From the NCBI RefSeq assembly GCF_004216905.1, contig NZ_SGXJ01000007.1, forward strand, positions 186,001 to 250,000: DNA of 64,000 nucleotides, given 5' to 3'. The DNA is from Kribbella sp. VKM Ac-2569. GTDB lineage: Bacteria; Actinomycetota; Actinomycetes; Propionibacteriales; Kribbellaceae. Under the pieces are notes generated by a model. The model was not told where the DNA came from. It ran no database searches and saw nothing but the letters and a program-made list of their open reading frames with translations. Positions 24,917-32,979 of this stretch are shown here, piece by piece. The position numbers and the translations under genes were made by a program. Position 1 is the stretch's first letter. Each line of letters opens with the position of its first letter.

Positions 24917-26103
24917 TGTCGAGGCTCGGACAGATCGGTGCCAAGCTGCACCGCGGTGACGTCTCCTACGACTTCATCGGCCACCGCAAGTTCTGGTTCA
25001 GCCTCTCGGCGGTCCTGGTCATCATCTCGCTGGCGGGCCTGTTCGTCCGCGGCCTGGCGCTCGGTATCGAGTTCAAGGGCGGCGTCGAGTACGAGGCCAA
25101 GGTCAAGGTCACCGACAACACCGTTCAGGACTTCGGCGACGCCGTGAAGGCGACCAACGCCAAGGACCTCGGCGACCCGGTCGTCACCACGATCAACAAC
25201 GAGAAGGTCCGGGTCCAGACCAAGCCGCTGGCCCAGAACGACATCGGCACGGTGCGCGCGGCGATCGCCAAGGAGGCCGGCATCCCGGCCGAGCAGGTCA
25301 CCTCGCAGCAGATCGGCGCGTCCTGGGGCAAGCAGATCGCCGACAAGGCGATCTTGGCGCTGGTCGTGTTCCTGGTCGCGGTGTTCGCGGTGATCTGGCT
25401 GTACTTCCGAGAATCCAAGGCGTCGATGGCCGCGATCATCGCGCTGATCCACGACGTCACGATCACGGTCGGTCTGTACGCCCTGATCGGCTTCGACGTC
25501 ACGCCGGCGACGGTGATCGGCGTACTGACGATCCTCGGTTACTCGCTGTACGACACCGTCGTGGTGTTCGACAAGGTCCGCGAGAACACCCGCGGTATCA
25601 CCGGGTCGAACCGCTACACCTACTCGGACGCGACCAACCTCGCCGTCAATCAGACCGTGGTCCGGTCGATCAACACCACGGTCACCGCGCTGCTGCCGGT
25701 GGGCGCGATCCTGGTCGTCGGTACGGCGGTTCTCGGCACCGGCCCGCTCAAGGACCTCTCGCTGGCGCTGTTCGTCGGTATCGCCGTCGGTGCGTACTCG
25801 TCGATCTTCATCGCGCCGTCGCTGCTCGCGGTCTTCAAGGAGCGCGAGCCGGGCATGCAGGCGCTGAACAAGCGGGTGAGCGCGAAGAAGGCGCAGCTCG
25901 CTGCCGCTGCGGCCGCTCCGGTGAGCGTGGCGACGGCCGGCGCGCCGGCGGGTGCTGCGGCGCGTTCCGACGTACAGGACACGCCTCGGAAGGCGGACCG
26001 GGCGACCGGGTCGGCTCCGACGCCGTCGTCGCGGCCGATGAAGGCGGCGGCCGCAGGGCGTCCGCAGCCGACGCGCAAGCCGCGGTCGAAGCGCGGTAAG
26101 TGA
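24916..26103 (+). CDS. secF: protein translocase subunit SecF
   Basis: A 395-residue partner of SecD. The N-terminal sequence ends in an F1-type motif (LALGIEFKGGVEYEAK), and the membrane region carries the conserved SLYDTVVVFDKVREN and the RSINTTVTALLPVGAI motif. The final 90 residues form an Ala/Pro/Arg/Lys-rich cytoplasmic extension ending KPRSKRGK, not part of the conserved fold. Its ATG overlaps the secD stop and its own stop overlaps the apt start (TGATG), so the four genes yajC-secD-secF-apt are co-transcribed. Confidence 0.95.
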   Translation: MSRLGQIGAKLHRGDVSYDFIGHRKFWFSLSAVLVIISLAGLFVRGLALGIEFKGGVEYEAKVKVTDNTVQDFGDAVKATNAKDLGDPVVTTINNEKVRVQTKPLAQNDIGTVRAAIAKEAGIPAEQVTSQQIGASWGKQIADKAILALVVFLVAVFAVIWLYFRESKASMAAIIALIHDVTITVGLYALIGFDVTPATVIGVLTILGYSLYDTVVVFDKVRENTRGITGSNRYTYSDATNLAVNQTVVRSINTTVTALLPVGAILVVGTAVLGTGPLKDLSLALFVGIAVGAYSSIFIAPSLLAVFKEREPGMQALNKRVSAKKAQLAAAAAAPVSVATAGAPAGAAARSDVQDTPRKADRATGSAPTPSSRPMKAAAAGRPQPTRKPRSKRGK

Positions 26104-26642
26104 TGCGGTCGCTCGAGCAGGTGCTCGCGGACGGTATCCGCGACATTCCGGACTACCCGCAGGCGGGTGTGGTGTTCAAGGACATCACCCCGCTGCTGGC
26201 CGACCACACCGGCTTCGGCCAGGTCGTGGAGGCGCTGGCGGCAGCCGGGAAGGACGACGACGGCAGGCCGGTCGTCGACAAGGTGGTCGGGATCGAGGCG
26301 CGCGGGTTCATCCTGGCGGCCCCGGTCGCGCTCGCACTCGGCGCCGGGTTCGTGCCGGTGCGGAAGAAGGGGAAGCTGCCGGCGGCGACGTACGAGGAGT
26401 CGTACGCGCTGGAGTACGGCGAGGCGACGATCGAGGTGCACCAGGACGCGTTCACTCCCGGTGACCGCGTCCTTGTCATCGACGACGTCCTGGCCACCGG
26501 CGGCACGGTCGAGGCCTGTCTGCGGCTGATCCGCCGCTGCGGCGCCGAGGTCCTCGGTACGGCGGTGTTGCTGGAGCTGTCCTTCCTCCCGGGCCGCAAG
26601 CGCCTCGAGAGCGAAGCCGTCACCGCCCTCGTCACAGTCTGA
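26103..26642 (+). CDS. apt: adenine phosphoribosyltransferase
   Basis: A 179-residue purine-salvage enzyme that converts adenine and PRPP to AMP. The PRPP-binding signature VLVIDDVLATGGTVEA is near residue 125, the adenine-binding part includes GIEARGFILAAPVALALGAGFVPVRKKGKLPA, and the N-terminus has RDIPDYPQAGVVFKDITPLL. The ATG at 26103 overlaps the secF stop by one base. The secDF-apt-relA order is conserved in actinobacteria, placing nucleotide salvage next to (p)ppGpp metabolism. Confidence 0.95.
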   Translation: MRSLEQVLADGIRDIPDYPQAGVVFKDITPLLADHTGFGQVVEALAAAGKDDDGRPVVDKVVGIEARGFILAAPVALALGAGFVPVRKKGKLPAATYEESYALEYGEATIEVHQDAFTPGDRVLVIDDVLATGGTVEACLRLIRRCGAEVLGTAVLLELSFLPGRKRLESEAVTALVTV

Positions 26643-26767
26643 AATCGCGTCTGAATTCGGGCAAACTCTCCGTCGTCGCCGGCTTACCCGGCGTGTTGTC
26701 CACAGGCGGTTCTGCCTCGTTGGACGCTGGCCTCTAGACTGGTGCCCTGTCGGCGGAGGGACACAAC

Positions 26768-29149
26768 GTGGGCGAAGACCCGGCGATGACATCTGCGGTG
26801 CCGGATGCCGTACCGCAGGAGCCGCCGCGCGCGCCGTCGCCGGTGCGCCCGGCTCCCGTGTCGCCGCCCCCTGCGTCCCAACCGCCGCGGATCGCGCCGG
26901 CCCGGGTCCGCGCCCGGCTCGCCCGCCTCGGCGGCACTCGGCACCCGAACCGGGCGCCGATGCTCGAGCCGCTGTTCCGGGTGGTCCGTGCGACCCACCC
27001 GAAGGCCGATCTCGGCATGATCGAGCGCGCCTACCGGACCGCGGAGAAGTACCACACCGGCCAGATGCGCAAGAGCGGCGACGCGTACATCACGCACCCG
27101 CTCGCCGTCGCCACCATCCTCGCCGAGCTCGGTATGACCGCGACCACGCTCTGCGCCGCGCTGCTCCACGACACCGTCGAGGACACGCCGTACACGGTGG
27201 AGGATCTGACCCGCGACTTCGGCGAAGAGATCGCCATGCTGGTCGACGGCGTCACCAAGCTCGACAAGGTGCGGTACGGCGAGTCCGCGCAGGCCGAGAC
27301 GATCCGCAAGATGGTCGTCGCGATGTCCAAGGACATCCGGGTGCTGGTCATCAAGCTGTCCGACCGGCTGCACAACATGCGCACGCTCGGCTCGTTGCGC
27401 CAGGAGAAGCAGGAGCGGATCGCCCGCGAGACGCTGGAGATCTACGCCCCGCTGGCGCACCGGCTCGGTATGAACACGATCAAGTGGGAGCTCGAGGACC
27501 TGGCGTTCTCGACCCTGCACCCGAAGGTGTACGACGAGATCGTCCGCCTGGTCGCCGAGCGTGCGCCGTCCCGCGACGAGTACCTGGCGACCGTGATCGA
27601 CCAGGTGCACGAGGATCTGCGCCTCGCCAAGGTGAAGGCGACGGTCACCGGCCGTCCGAAGCACTACTACTCGATCTACCAGAAGATGATCGTCCGCGGC
27701 CGCGAGTTCGGCGACATCTACGACCTGGTCGGCATCCGGGTCCTGGTCGAGTCGGTCCGCGACTGCTACGCGGCCCTGGGCATCATGCACGCGCGGTGGA
27801 ACCCGGTCCCCGGCCGGTTCAAGGACTACATCGCGATGCCGAAGTTCAACATGTACCAGTCGCTGCACACGACGGTGATCGGGCCGCAGGGCAAGCCGGT
27901 GGAGCTGCAGATCCGGTCGTTCTCCATGCACCGCCGCGCGGAGTACGGCATTGCCGCGCACTGGAAGTACAAGGAGGACCCGTCGTCGGTCGCGCCGGCC
28001 ACGCCGAGCACCGAAATCGGCGGGCCGAACGACATGCCCTGGGTGCGGCAGCTCGTCGACTGGCAGCGGGAGACCTCCGACCCGTCGGAGTTCCTCGACT
28101 CGCTGCGGTTCGAGATCAACAACGCCGAGGTCTACGTCTTCACCCCGCGTGGCGACGTGATGTCGCTGCCGACCGGGTCGTCGCCGGTCGACTTCGCGTA
28201 CGCCGTGCACACCGAGGTCGGTCACCGCTGTATCGGTGCCCGCGTCAACGGGCGCCTGGTGCCGCTGGAGAGCACGCTCGAGAACGGTGACGTCGTCGAG
28301 GTCTTCACCTCGAAGGCGCAGGGCGCGGGTCCGTCGCGGGACTGGCTCACGTTCGTCAAGAGCCCGCGTGCGCGCAACAAGATCAAGCACTGGTTCTCCA
28401 AGGAGCGCCGCGACGAGGCGATCGAGCACGGCAAGGACGCGATCGCGAAGCAGCTCCGCAAGGAGGGCCTGCCGCTGCAGCGCCTGCTGTCGCACGAGAC
28501 CCTGACCGCGGTCGCGAACTCCCTGCGGTACCCGGATGTCACCGGTCTGTACGCCGCCGTCGGCGAGCAGCACGTGAGCGCGCAGGCCGTCGTACGGCGA
28601 CTCATCGAGACGTACGGTGGCGAGGAGGGTGCGGCCGAGGACCTCGCCGAGGGCATGCGGCTGCCGGCCACCAAGGAGCGGCGGAAGCGCACCGCGCGCG
28701 GCGACGCCGGTGTCATCGTCAAGGGCGCGACCGACGTGCTGTCGAAGCTCGCCAGGTGCTGCACGCCGGTGCCGGGTGACGAGATCATCGGCTGGATCAC
28801 CCGCGGCGCGGGCGTCTCGGTGCACCGGGCCGACTGCGCGAATGTGGAGAATCTGAAGACCCAGCCCGAGCGCATCGTCGAGGTCGAGTGGGCGCCGACC
28901 GCGCAGTCCGTCTTCCTGGTCGCGATCCAGGTCGAGGCGCTGGACCGTGCTCGCCTGCTGTCGGACATCACCCGGGTGCTGTCCGACTACCACGTGAACA
29001 TCCTGTCCGCGGCCCTCACCACAACCCGCGACCGCATCGCGAAGTCCCGCTTCACCTTCGAAATGGGCGATCCGACACACCTTGGGCACGTACTGAAGGC
29101 AGTTCGCTCGGTCGAGGGCGTCTTCGACGTCTACCGCGTCACGCAGTAG
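26768..29149 (+). CDS. relA: bifunctional (p)ppGpp synthetase/hydrolase RelA/SpoT family
   Basis: A 793-residue cytoplasmic Rel enzyme that makes and degrades the stringent alarmone. A Pro-rich N-terminal tail (1 to about 45) precedes the hydrolase HD domain with HDTVED (134-139), the synthetase domain with GRPKHYYSIYQKM (about 297) and EYGIAAHWKYKED (about 390), the TGS domain with VYVFTPRGDVMSLPTGSSPVDFAYAVHTEVGH (about 454), a zinc-finger-like segment with CCTPVPGDEIIGWITRGAGVSVHRADC, and a C-terminal ACT domain (about 714-791). HD and synthetase residues look intact, so both activities are expected. The GTG at 26768 has GGAGGG upstream. Confidence 0.96.
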   Translation: MGEDPAMTSAVPDAVPQEPPRAPSPVRPAPVSPPPASQPPRIAPARVRARLARLGGTRHPNRAPMLEPLFRVVRATHPKADLGMIERAYRTAEKYHTGQMRKSGDAYITHPLAVATILAELGMTATTLCAALLHDTVEDTPYTVEDLTRDFGEEIAMLVDGVTKLDKVRYGESAQAETIRKMVVAMSKDIRVLVIKLSDRLHNMRTLGSLRQEKQERIARETLEIYAPLAHRLGMNTIKWELEDLAFSTLHPKVYDEIVRLVAERAPSRDEYLATVIDQVHEDLRLAKVKATVTGRPKHYYSIYQKMIVRGREFGDIYDLVGIRVLVESVRDCYAALGIMHARWNPVPGRFKDYIAMPKFNMYQSLHTTVIGPQGKPVELQIRSFSMHRRAEYGIAAHWKYKEDPSSVAPATPSTEIGGPNDMPWVRQLVDWQRETSDPSEFLDSLRFEINNAEVYVFTPRGDVMSLPTGSSPVDFAYAVHTEVGHRCIGARVNGRLVPLESTLENGDVVEVFTSKAQGAGPSRDWLTFVKSPRARNKIKHWFSKERRDEAIEHGKDAIAKQLRKEGLPLQRLLSHETLTAVANSLRYPDVTGLYAAVGEQHVSAQAVVRRLIETYGGEEGAAEDLAEGMRLPATKERRKRTARGDAGVIVKGATDVLSKLARCCTPVPGDEIIGWITRGAGVSVHRADCANVENLKTQPERIVEVEWAPTAQSVFLVAIQVEALDRARLLSDITRVLSDYHVNILSAALTTTRDRIAKSRFTFEMGDPTHLGHVLKAVRSVEGVFDVYRVTQ

Positions 29150-29152
29150 GTC

Positions 29153-29178
29153 CTCCTGGCCGTTTGTGCGGCCGGGGG
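29153..29178 (+). terminator. possible weak terminator after relA
   Basis: A 10-bp stem with two G-T wobbles (29153-29162 with 29169-29178) and a 6-nt loop begins 4 nt after the relA stop. No T-run follows, and the next gene starts 11 bp later. Confidence 0.4.
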
Positions 29179-29189
29179 ACACTGCGTGT

Positions 29190-30101
29190 ATGAGTCGTGT
29201 TGGACGGCGTGCGTTCTTGGTTGCGGGTGCGGGATTGCTGGTCGGGTGCAGTGATTCCTCGGCTCAGAACCAGCCGAGTGCGACCCCCTCTCCGCCCCCA
29301 TCTACTCCTTCTTCGGCTCCTTCGTTGACACCTAGTCCGCCGCCGACGTCTCCGACGCCGACGCCGACTGTTGCCCTGCCCTCCGTGCGGAGTTGGGTGG
29401 TGGGGCCGGGGGAGATTCAGCCGGAGGTGAAGCGGCTCGCGGTGGCGGCGGTGGTGAAGCTGTTGCAGCCGACCGAAACGCCGGCTGTGATCGAGGTGAT
29501 CGACGCGCAGTACGGCGGCATTTTGAGCGACTCGGCAAGCGTTCTGGTGCCGTGCCGCGTGTACTCGATCAGACAGAACCGTTTGATCAGCGGTGGTACG
29601 ACGGTCGACGTACGGCTGAGCAAGTCGTCGCAGGGGACGTGGCGGGTGACCGCGACGCACCCGGCTCAACCCGGAGCGCCGGTTGCGAGCCTGTCGGCTG
29701 CCGCGCGGCAGGTGCTGGCCAACGAGCAGATCCTGTTGCCGCCGGCATCCGCTGCAGACATCCGCTCGGGACAGGTGCACGACAGCGTGCTCACCACGAT
29801 GCTCGAGCTCGCGAAGACCTATCGAATCGGCGTCAGCGTGATCCGCTCCGGCCACCCGGCCAACGTGTTCGGCACCGACCGCCCGAGCGATCACCCCCGC
29901 GGACGCGCATTCGACACCTGGCAGATCGACGGCCACCCCGTCGTGTCGCCGTCAACGTCCCGCGCGCTCATCACGTCGTACATGCGCGCCACCGAGTCCC
30001 TGGGCTCCTACAACGTAGGCGGCCCCTACCAACTCTCCGGTACGGCGTACTTCTCCGACCAAACCCACCACGACCACATCCACGCCGGCTTCCGCACCTA
30101 G
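29190..30101 (+). CDS. lipoprotein with M15-like zinc peptidase domain
   Basis: A 303-residue lipoprotein. The signal SRVGRRAFLVAGAGLLVGC has Cys20 in a lipobox, perhaps Tat-routed given the RR pair. A Pro/Ser/Thr-rich spacer (about 24-60) links it to the wall. The C-terminal domain resembles D-Ala-D-Ala peptidases of the M15 family: RSGHPANVFGTDRPSDHPRGRAFD supplies a His and Asp pair, and QTHHDHIHAGF supplies the second His motif, the usual zinc ligands. A role in peptidoglycan trimming is inferred; catalysis is unproved. It ends 37 bp before a long inverted repeat. Confidence 0.7.
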   Translation: MSRVGRRAFLVAGAGLLVGCSDSSAQNQPSATPSPPPSTPSSAPSLTPSPPPTSPTPTPTVALPSVRSWVVGPGEIQPEVKRLAVAAVVKLLQPTETPAVIEVIDAQYGGILSDSASVLVPCRVYSIRQNRLISGGTTVDVRLSKSSQGTWRVTATHPAQPGAPVASLSAAARQVLANEQILLPPASAADIRSGQVHDSVLTTMLELAKTYRIGVSVIRSGHPANVFGTDRPSDHPRGRAFDTWQIDGHPVVSPSTSRALITSYMRATESLGSYNVGGPYQLSGTAYFSDQTHHDHIHAGFRT

Positions 30102-30137
30102 TCCCACCGCACTCGCCCGCACCCGCCGCTGACTGTG

Positions 30138-30226
30138 AATTTGGTGGGTAGACCCATCAGGTCGGGGGTTCTGCACCCTGGACCACGGTCCAGAACCCAG
30201 CAGGGCATGGGTCTACCCACCAAATT
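30138..30226. terminator. long inverted repeat (20-bp perfect arms) between convergent genes
   Basis: Arms at 30138-30157 and 30207-30226 are perfectly complementary (20/20). The 49-nt interval holds further self-complementary parts (30166-30173 with 30191-30198; 30178-30184 with 30187-30193), and a partial third copy follows at 30223-30234. It lies between the stops of converging genes, so it is probably a bidirectional terminator. Confidence 0.75.
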
Positions 30227-30273
30227 GGTGGGTCAGCCCACGAAATTGCGGACGGCCGGGAGTGGGGAGCGGG

Positions 30274-31176
30274 TTAGTCCCATTCCCAGGTGATTCCTAC
30301 TGTGCCGGGGTCTGCGGAGGCTTCGATGACGTGGACGCGGCCGTCGGGGGTGAGCATCAGGTCGCGATGGAGGAGGTTCGGGCCGGAGGTGTGGCGGCGG
30401 CGGATCTCGTGGACGCGGACCGGCAGCGCGGCTCGGTCGAACTGCACCTCCAGCACGTAGTGCATCCCGCCCCACTCGCTGAACCGCTGGTACTCCGTCG
30501 CCGGCAGCCCGGTGCGGTCCTCGATCTCGTAGCGCACGACGGCTGTCTCGCCGACGGCGAGGACTCGGTCGAGCAGCAGTTCCCCGAGCATCGCACCGGC
30601 TTCGGGGGAGCGGGCGATCCGGCCGGTCCGGCAACCGCTCAACGCCCGCAAGGCGAGTTGCTCGGCGTCGCAGCCCGGCTCGCCCTGGTGCGCGATGATC
30701 AGCCGATCCACCGGCTGTACGGCGACCACGCTCTGGATCACCCGTCGGCAGTGCGCGCTCCGATCCGCGCCCAGCCGGACCTCTTCGAGAACGGTCACGT
30801 TGCGCAGCCGGCCGTGGGCGTCGCGGCGGAGCCGGTCGAGCAGCCGGGTGAGCGCCTCGGCGTAGTCGACAACGGCGTACGGCTGCGGCGCCGTCTCCGG
30901 CCCGGTCCGCGCCGGAGGGATCCGTCCGGTCAGCCAGCCGGGCGGCACCTGCAAGAGTTCTTCGAGCGCTGTCACGATCGCCAGCGAATCCTCGCAGGGG
31001 ACCCGGCGGCCGCTCTGCCAGGTGCTGAGCGTCGCGACCCCGACGTGCAGCCCGCGGTCGGCGAGATGGGTCCGGATCCGGTTGAGGGCCAGCCCGCGGC
31101 GGGCGATCGCCTGCCGCAGCGCCTCCGCGAACGACGCTTCCGGAGTCACCACAGGGACTTCGACCGGCTTGATCAT
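30274..31176 (-). CDS. helix-turn-helix regulator with a large C-terminal domain of unknown function
   Basis: A 300-residue protein. The N-terminal 80 residues look like an XRE-type helix-turn-helix (FAEALRQAIARRGLALNRIRTHLADRGLHVGVATLSTWQSGRRVP). The rest is an unnamed domain containing RLLDRLRRDAHGRLRNVTVLEEVRLGADRSAHCRRVIQ, and a C-terminal block (MHYVLEVQFDRAALPVRVHEIRRR) with charged strands. The ATG at 31176 has AAGGAG about 10 nt upstream; an upstream in-frame start at 31245 is unsupported. It diverges from the cysteine-protease gene, and the dyad at 31203-31216 may be its operator. Confidence 0.72.
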   Translation of the reverse strand: MIKPVEVPVVTPEASFAEALRQAIARRGLALNRIRTHLADRGLHVGVATLSTWQSGRRVPCEDSLAIVTALEELLQVPPGWLTGRIPPARTGPETAPQPYAVVDYAEALTRLLDRLRRDAHGRLRNVTVLEEVRLGADRSAHCRRVIQSVVAVQPVDRLIIAHQGEPGCDAEQLALRALSGCRTGRIARSPEAGAMLGELLLDRVLAVGETAVVRYEIEDRTGLPATEYQRFSEWGGMHYVLEVQFDRAALPVRVHEIRRRHTSGPNLLHRDLMLTPDGRVHVIEASADPGTVGITWEWD

Positions 31177-31202
31177 GGGCCCACGCTCCTTCAGGGCAGC
31201 AG

Positions 31203-31216
31203 TGTAAACATTCACA
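31203..31216. promoter_or_regulatory. candidate operator TGTAAACATTCACA
   Basis: A 6-bp inverted repeat (TGTAAA / TTCACA, 5 of 6 paired) with a 2-bp centre lies 27 bp upstream of the HTH gene and about 140 bp upstream of the divergent protease gene. The placement suits an autoregulatory site, but no binding evidence exists. Confidence 0.45.
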
Positions 31217-31354
31217 GCATCCGCTGACACTGCCTCGTCACGCATCGTTCACGCGCCGTTGCCGTTCACACCCCGGATCCGAGTTCTTGCCGCGCGGTGG
31301 TCCCGTCCCGACGATGGACTCCGCCCACCCGCAGTACCTCTCGAAGGAGAACTC

Positions 31355-31942
31355 ATGCGCAGGCTCCGCCTTCGGCCTCGTCGCAGCTGGTCGTTGCTCC
31401 TGGCCACGATCCTCGGTCTGGTGACACTGGCGCCGCTCGCCCCGCCGGCCTCGGCCGCACCCAGCAGCTACTACCTGAACGTCACCGGCCAGGCCCAGCA
31501 GAAGTCGAACTGGTGCTGGGCCGCGAGCGGCAACAGCATCGCCGCGTTCTACGGCCGCTCGTACTCGCAGAACCAGTTCTGCAACCTTGCCTTCGGCTAC
31601 TCGATGAACGGCACCTGCCCGAACAACCAGGCCACCCTCGGCAACGACCAGAAGGCCTTCCGGGCGATCGGTATCAGCGCCGGCAGCTACGTCTCGTCCA
31701 CGCTCACCTTCAGCACGCTCGTCACCGAGATCGCCGCCGGCCGCCCGGTGATGACGCGGATCGGCTGGACCTCGGGCGGCGGTCACATGATGGACATCAT
31801 CGGGTACGACGCCTCCGACTCGACCATCGAGTACTACAACCCGTGGCCGGACGACCCGCGCTACAACTACTCGTCCTACAACTGGTACCGGTCCAACTCG
31901 CAGTTCACCTGGACGCATTCCCTGTACCGGATCGGAGCCTGA
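31355..31942 (+). CDS. secreted papain-like cysteine protease (AvrRpt2/C70-like)
   Basis: A 195-residue exported protein. The signal peptide ends near PPASAAP (about residue 36), leaving a mature domain of about 160 residues. The catalytic set is visible: Cys54 in QQKSNWCWAASGN, His144 in GGGHMMDIIGYD, and Asn162 in YYNPWPDD. Cys76 and Cys88 could form a disulphide. The layout matches the AvrRpt2-like papain family, which actinobacteria carry as small secreted proteins of unknown target. The ATG at 31355 has AGGAGAAC upstream. A membrane-anchored partner gene follows after 1 bp. Confidence 0.85.
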   Translation: MRRLRLRPRRSWSLLLATILGLVTLAPLAPPASAAPSSYYLNVTGQAQQKSNWCWAASGNSIAAFYGRSYSQNQFCNLAFGYSMNGTCPNNQATLGNDQKAFRAIGISAGSYVSSTLTFSTLVTEIAAGRPVMTRIGWTSGGGHMMDIIGYDASDSTIEYYNPWPDDPRYNYSSYNWYRSNSQFTWTHSLYRIGA

Positions 31943-31943
31943 C

Positions 31944-32714
31944 ATGCGCCGCCCGAAGAACGTCCTGCTCCGCTGCGCCGCCGTACTCGCTGCTGGTCTC
32001 GGTTTCACCTTCGCTGCCGCCGGTCTGGCCGGTGCGGCGGGTCCGCAGCCGGTCGCGCCGACGGAGTTGTCCAAGGCAACTAATGCCGCGCGTTCGTCCG
32101 AGGCGCTGAGCCTGCTGGACAAGGCCGGAGGTACGGCGAAGGCGGCTGCGGCTAGTGTCGCGCGGGACACGCAGCCGATCTACGCGCTCAACCCAGGTTT
32201 CGTGCGTGACGCGTCGGCGCCGGTCGCGACCTTCTGGTACGCCGCAACCACTGCAGCGCAAGGCGGCCGGACGTTGACCGTCTTCACCACACCGGACGCG
32301 AAGGGCGCTTGGCATGCGGTCAACGTGGCCTCCGGCAACACCGAGGCGCGGATGGTGTCGGCTGCTGCGGGTTCGCTTGTGTTCACCGAGCCCCAGGTCG
32401 GCGCTTGGTACGCACTCTCCGGCACTCAGGTCCGGCCGCTGAACCAGTCGGCTATCAAGTCGATCGGCGCCCGACCGATCACCGTCACCGCCTACCAAGA
32501 ACTCGTCTCCGACCGCTACTCCGACAAACTCCCCGGCACCCACTACAACGACGTCGGCATGGCGGGCGGCTACGACCCCACGGCTACCGCCGTCGCTGAG
32601 GTCGCGCCTGCCAACACCCACATCCTGCTGATCACCGCTTCCGGCGGCGTGCTCGTGCTCGCACTCCTAGTGCTCGCCCGCCGCTACTCCCTAAAGGCCC
32701 GCTACAACGACTGA
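31944..32714 (+). CDS. secreted or membrane-anchored partner of the cysteine protease, unknown function
   Basis: A 256-residue exported protein with no recognised domain. A signal peptide (about 1-32, ending AGLAGAAG) precedes an Ala/Thr-rich ectodomain with TFWYAATTAAQGGRTLTVFTTPDAKGAWHAVNVASGN and TVTAYQELVSDRYSDKLPGTHYNDVGMAGGYDP. A C-terminal hydrophobic segment (ILLITASGGVLVLALLVLARRYSLK) anchors it, with a short cytoplasmic tail. The ATG is only 1 bp after the protease stop, so the two are co-translated and probably act together. It might be an inhibitor, substrate or docking protein; this is inference. Confidence 0.7.
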   Translation: MRRPKNVLLRCAAVLAAGLGFTFAAAGLAGAAGPQPVAPTELSKATNAARSSEALSLLDKAGGTAKAAAASVARDTQPIYALNPGFVRDASAPVATFWYAATTAAQGGRTLTVFTTPDAKGAWHAVNVASGNTEARMVSAAAGSLVFTEPQVGAWYALSGTQVRPLNQSAIKSIGARPITVTAYQELVSDRYSDKLPGTHYNDVGMAGGYDPTATAVAEVAPANTHILLITASGGVLVLALLVLARRYSLKARYND

Positions 32715-32814
32715 CCCCTCCGGTTGTCGGTCGTCGGCACCGGAGATGATCCCGCCGTACCGGACTGGTCGCCACCCGGGCACCATGTCCCCGCCGGGGC
32801 GCGCGGGGTCCGCC

Positions 32815-32860
32815 CCACCCGGTTCGCCGCACAAATCCATTGGTGCGGCGAACCGGGTGG
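32815..32860. terminator. long inverted repeat (18-bp perfect arms) between convergent genes
   Basis: Arms 32815-32832 and 32843-32860 are perfectly complementary, extendable inward after one mismatch to a 4-nt loop. It is the main feature of the 265-bp gap between the protease-partner gene (+) and the GNAT gene (-), a natural position for a bidirectional terminator. No gene is visible in that gap. Confidence 0.7.
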
Positions 32861-32979
32861 TTGGCAGCATGCCCGGTCTTGCCGAAGAACTGCATCGACG
32901 CGCAGATCCGGGTAGCCGCCCGCCACCAACCTCCTCATGACCGCCGCCGAACGGTGGGCAACCCAAACGGGCTGGATGG

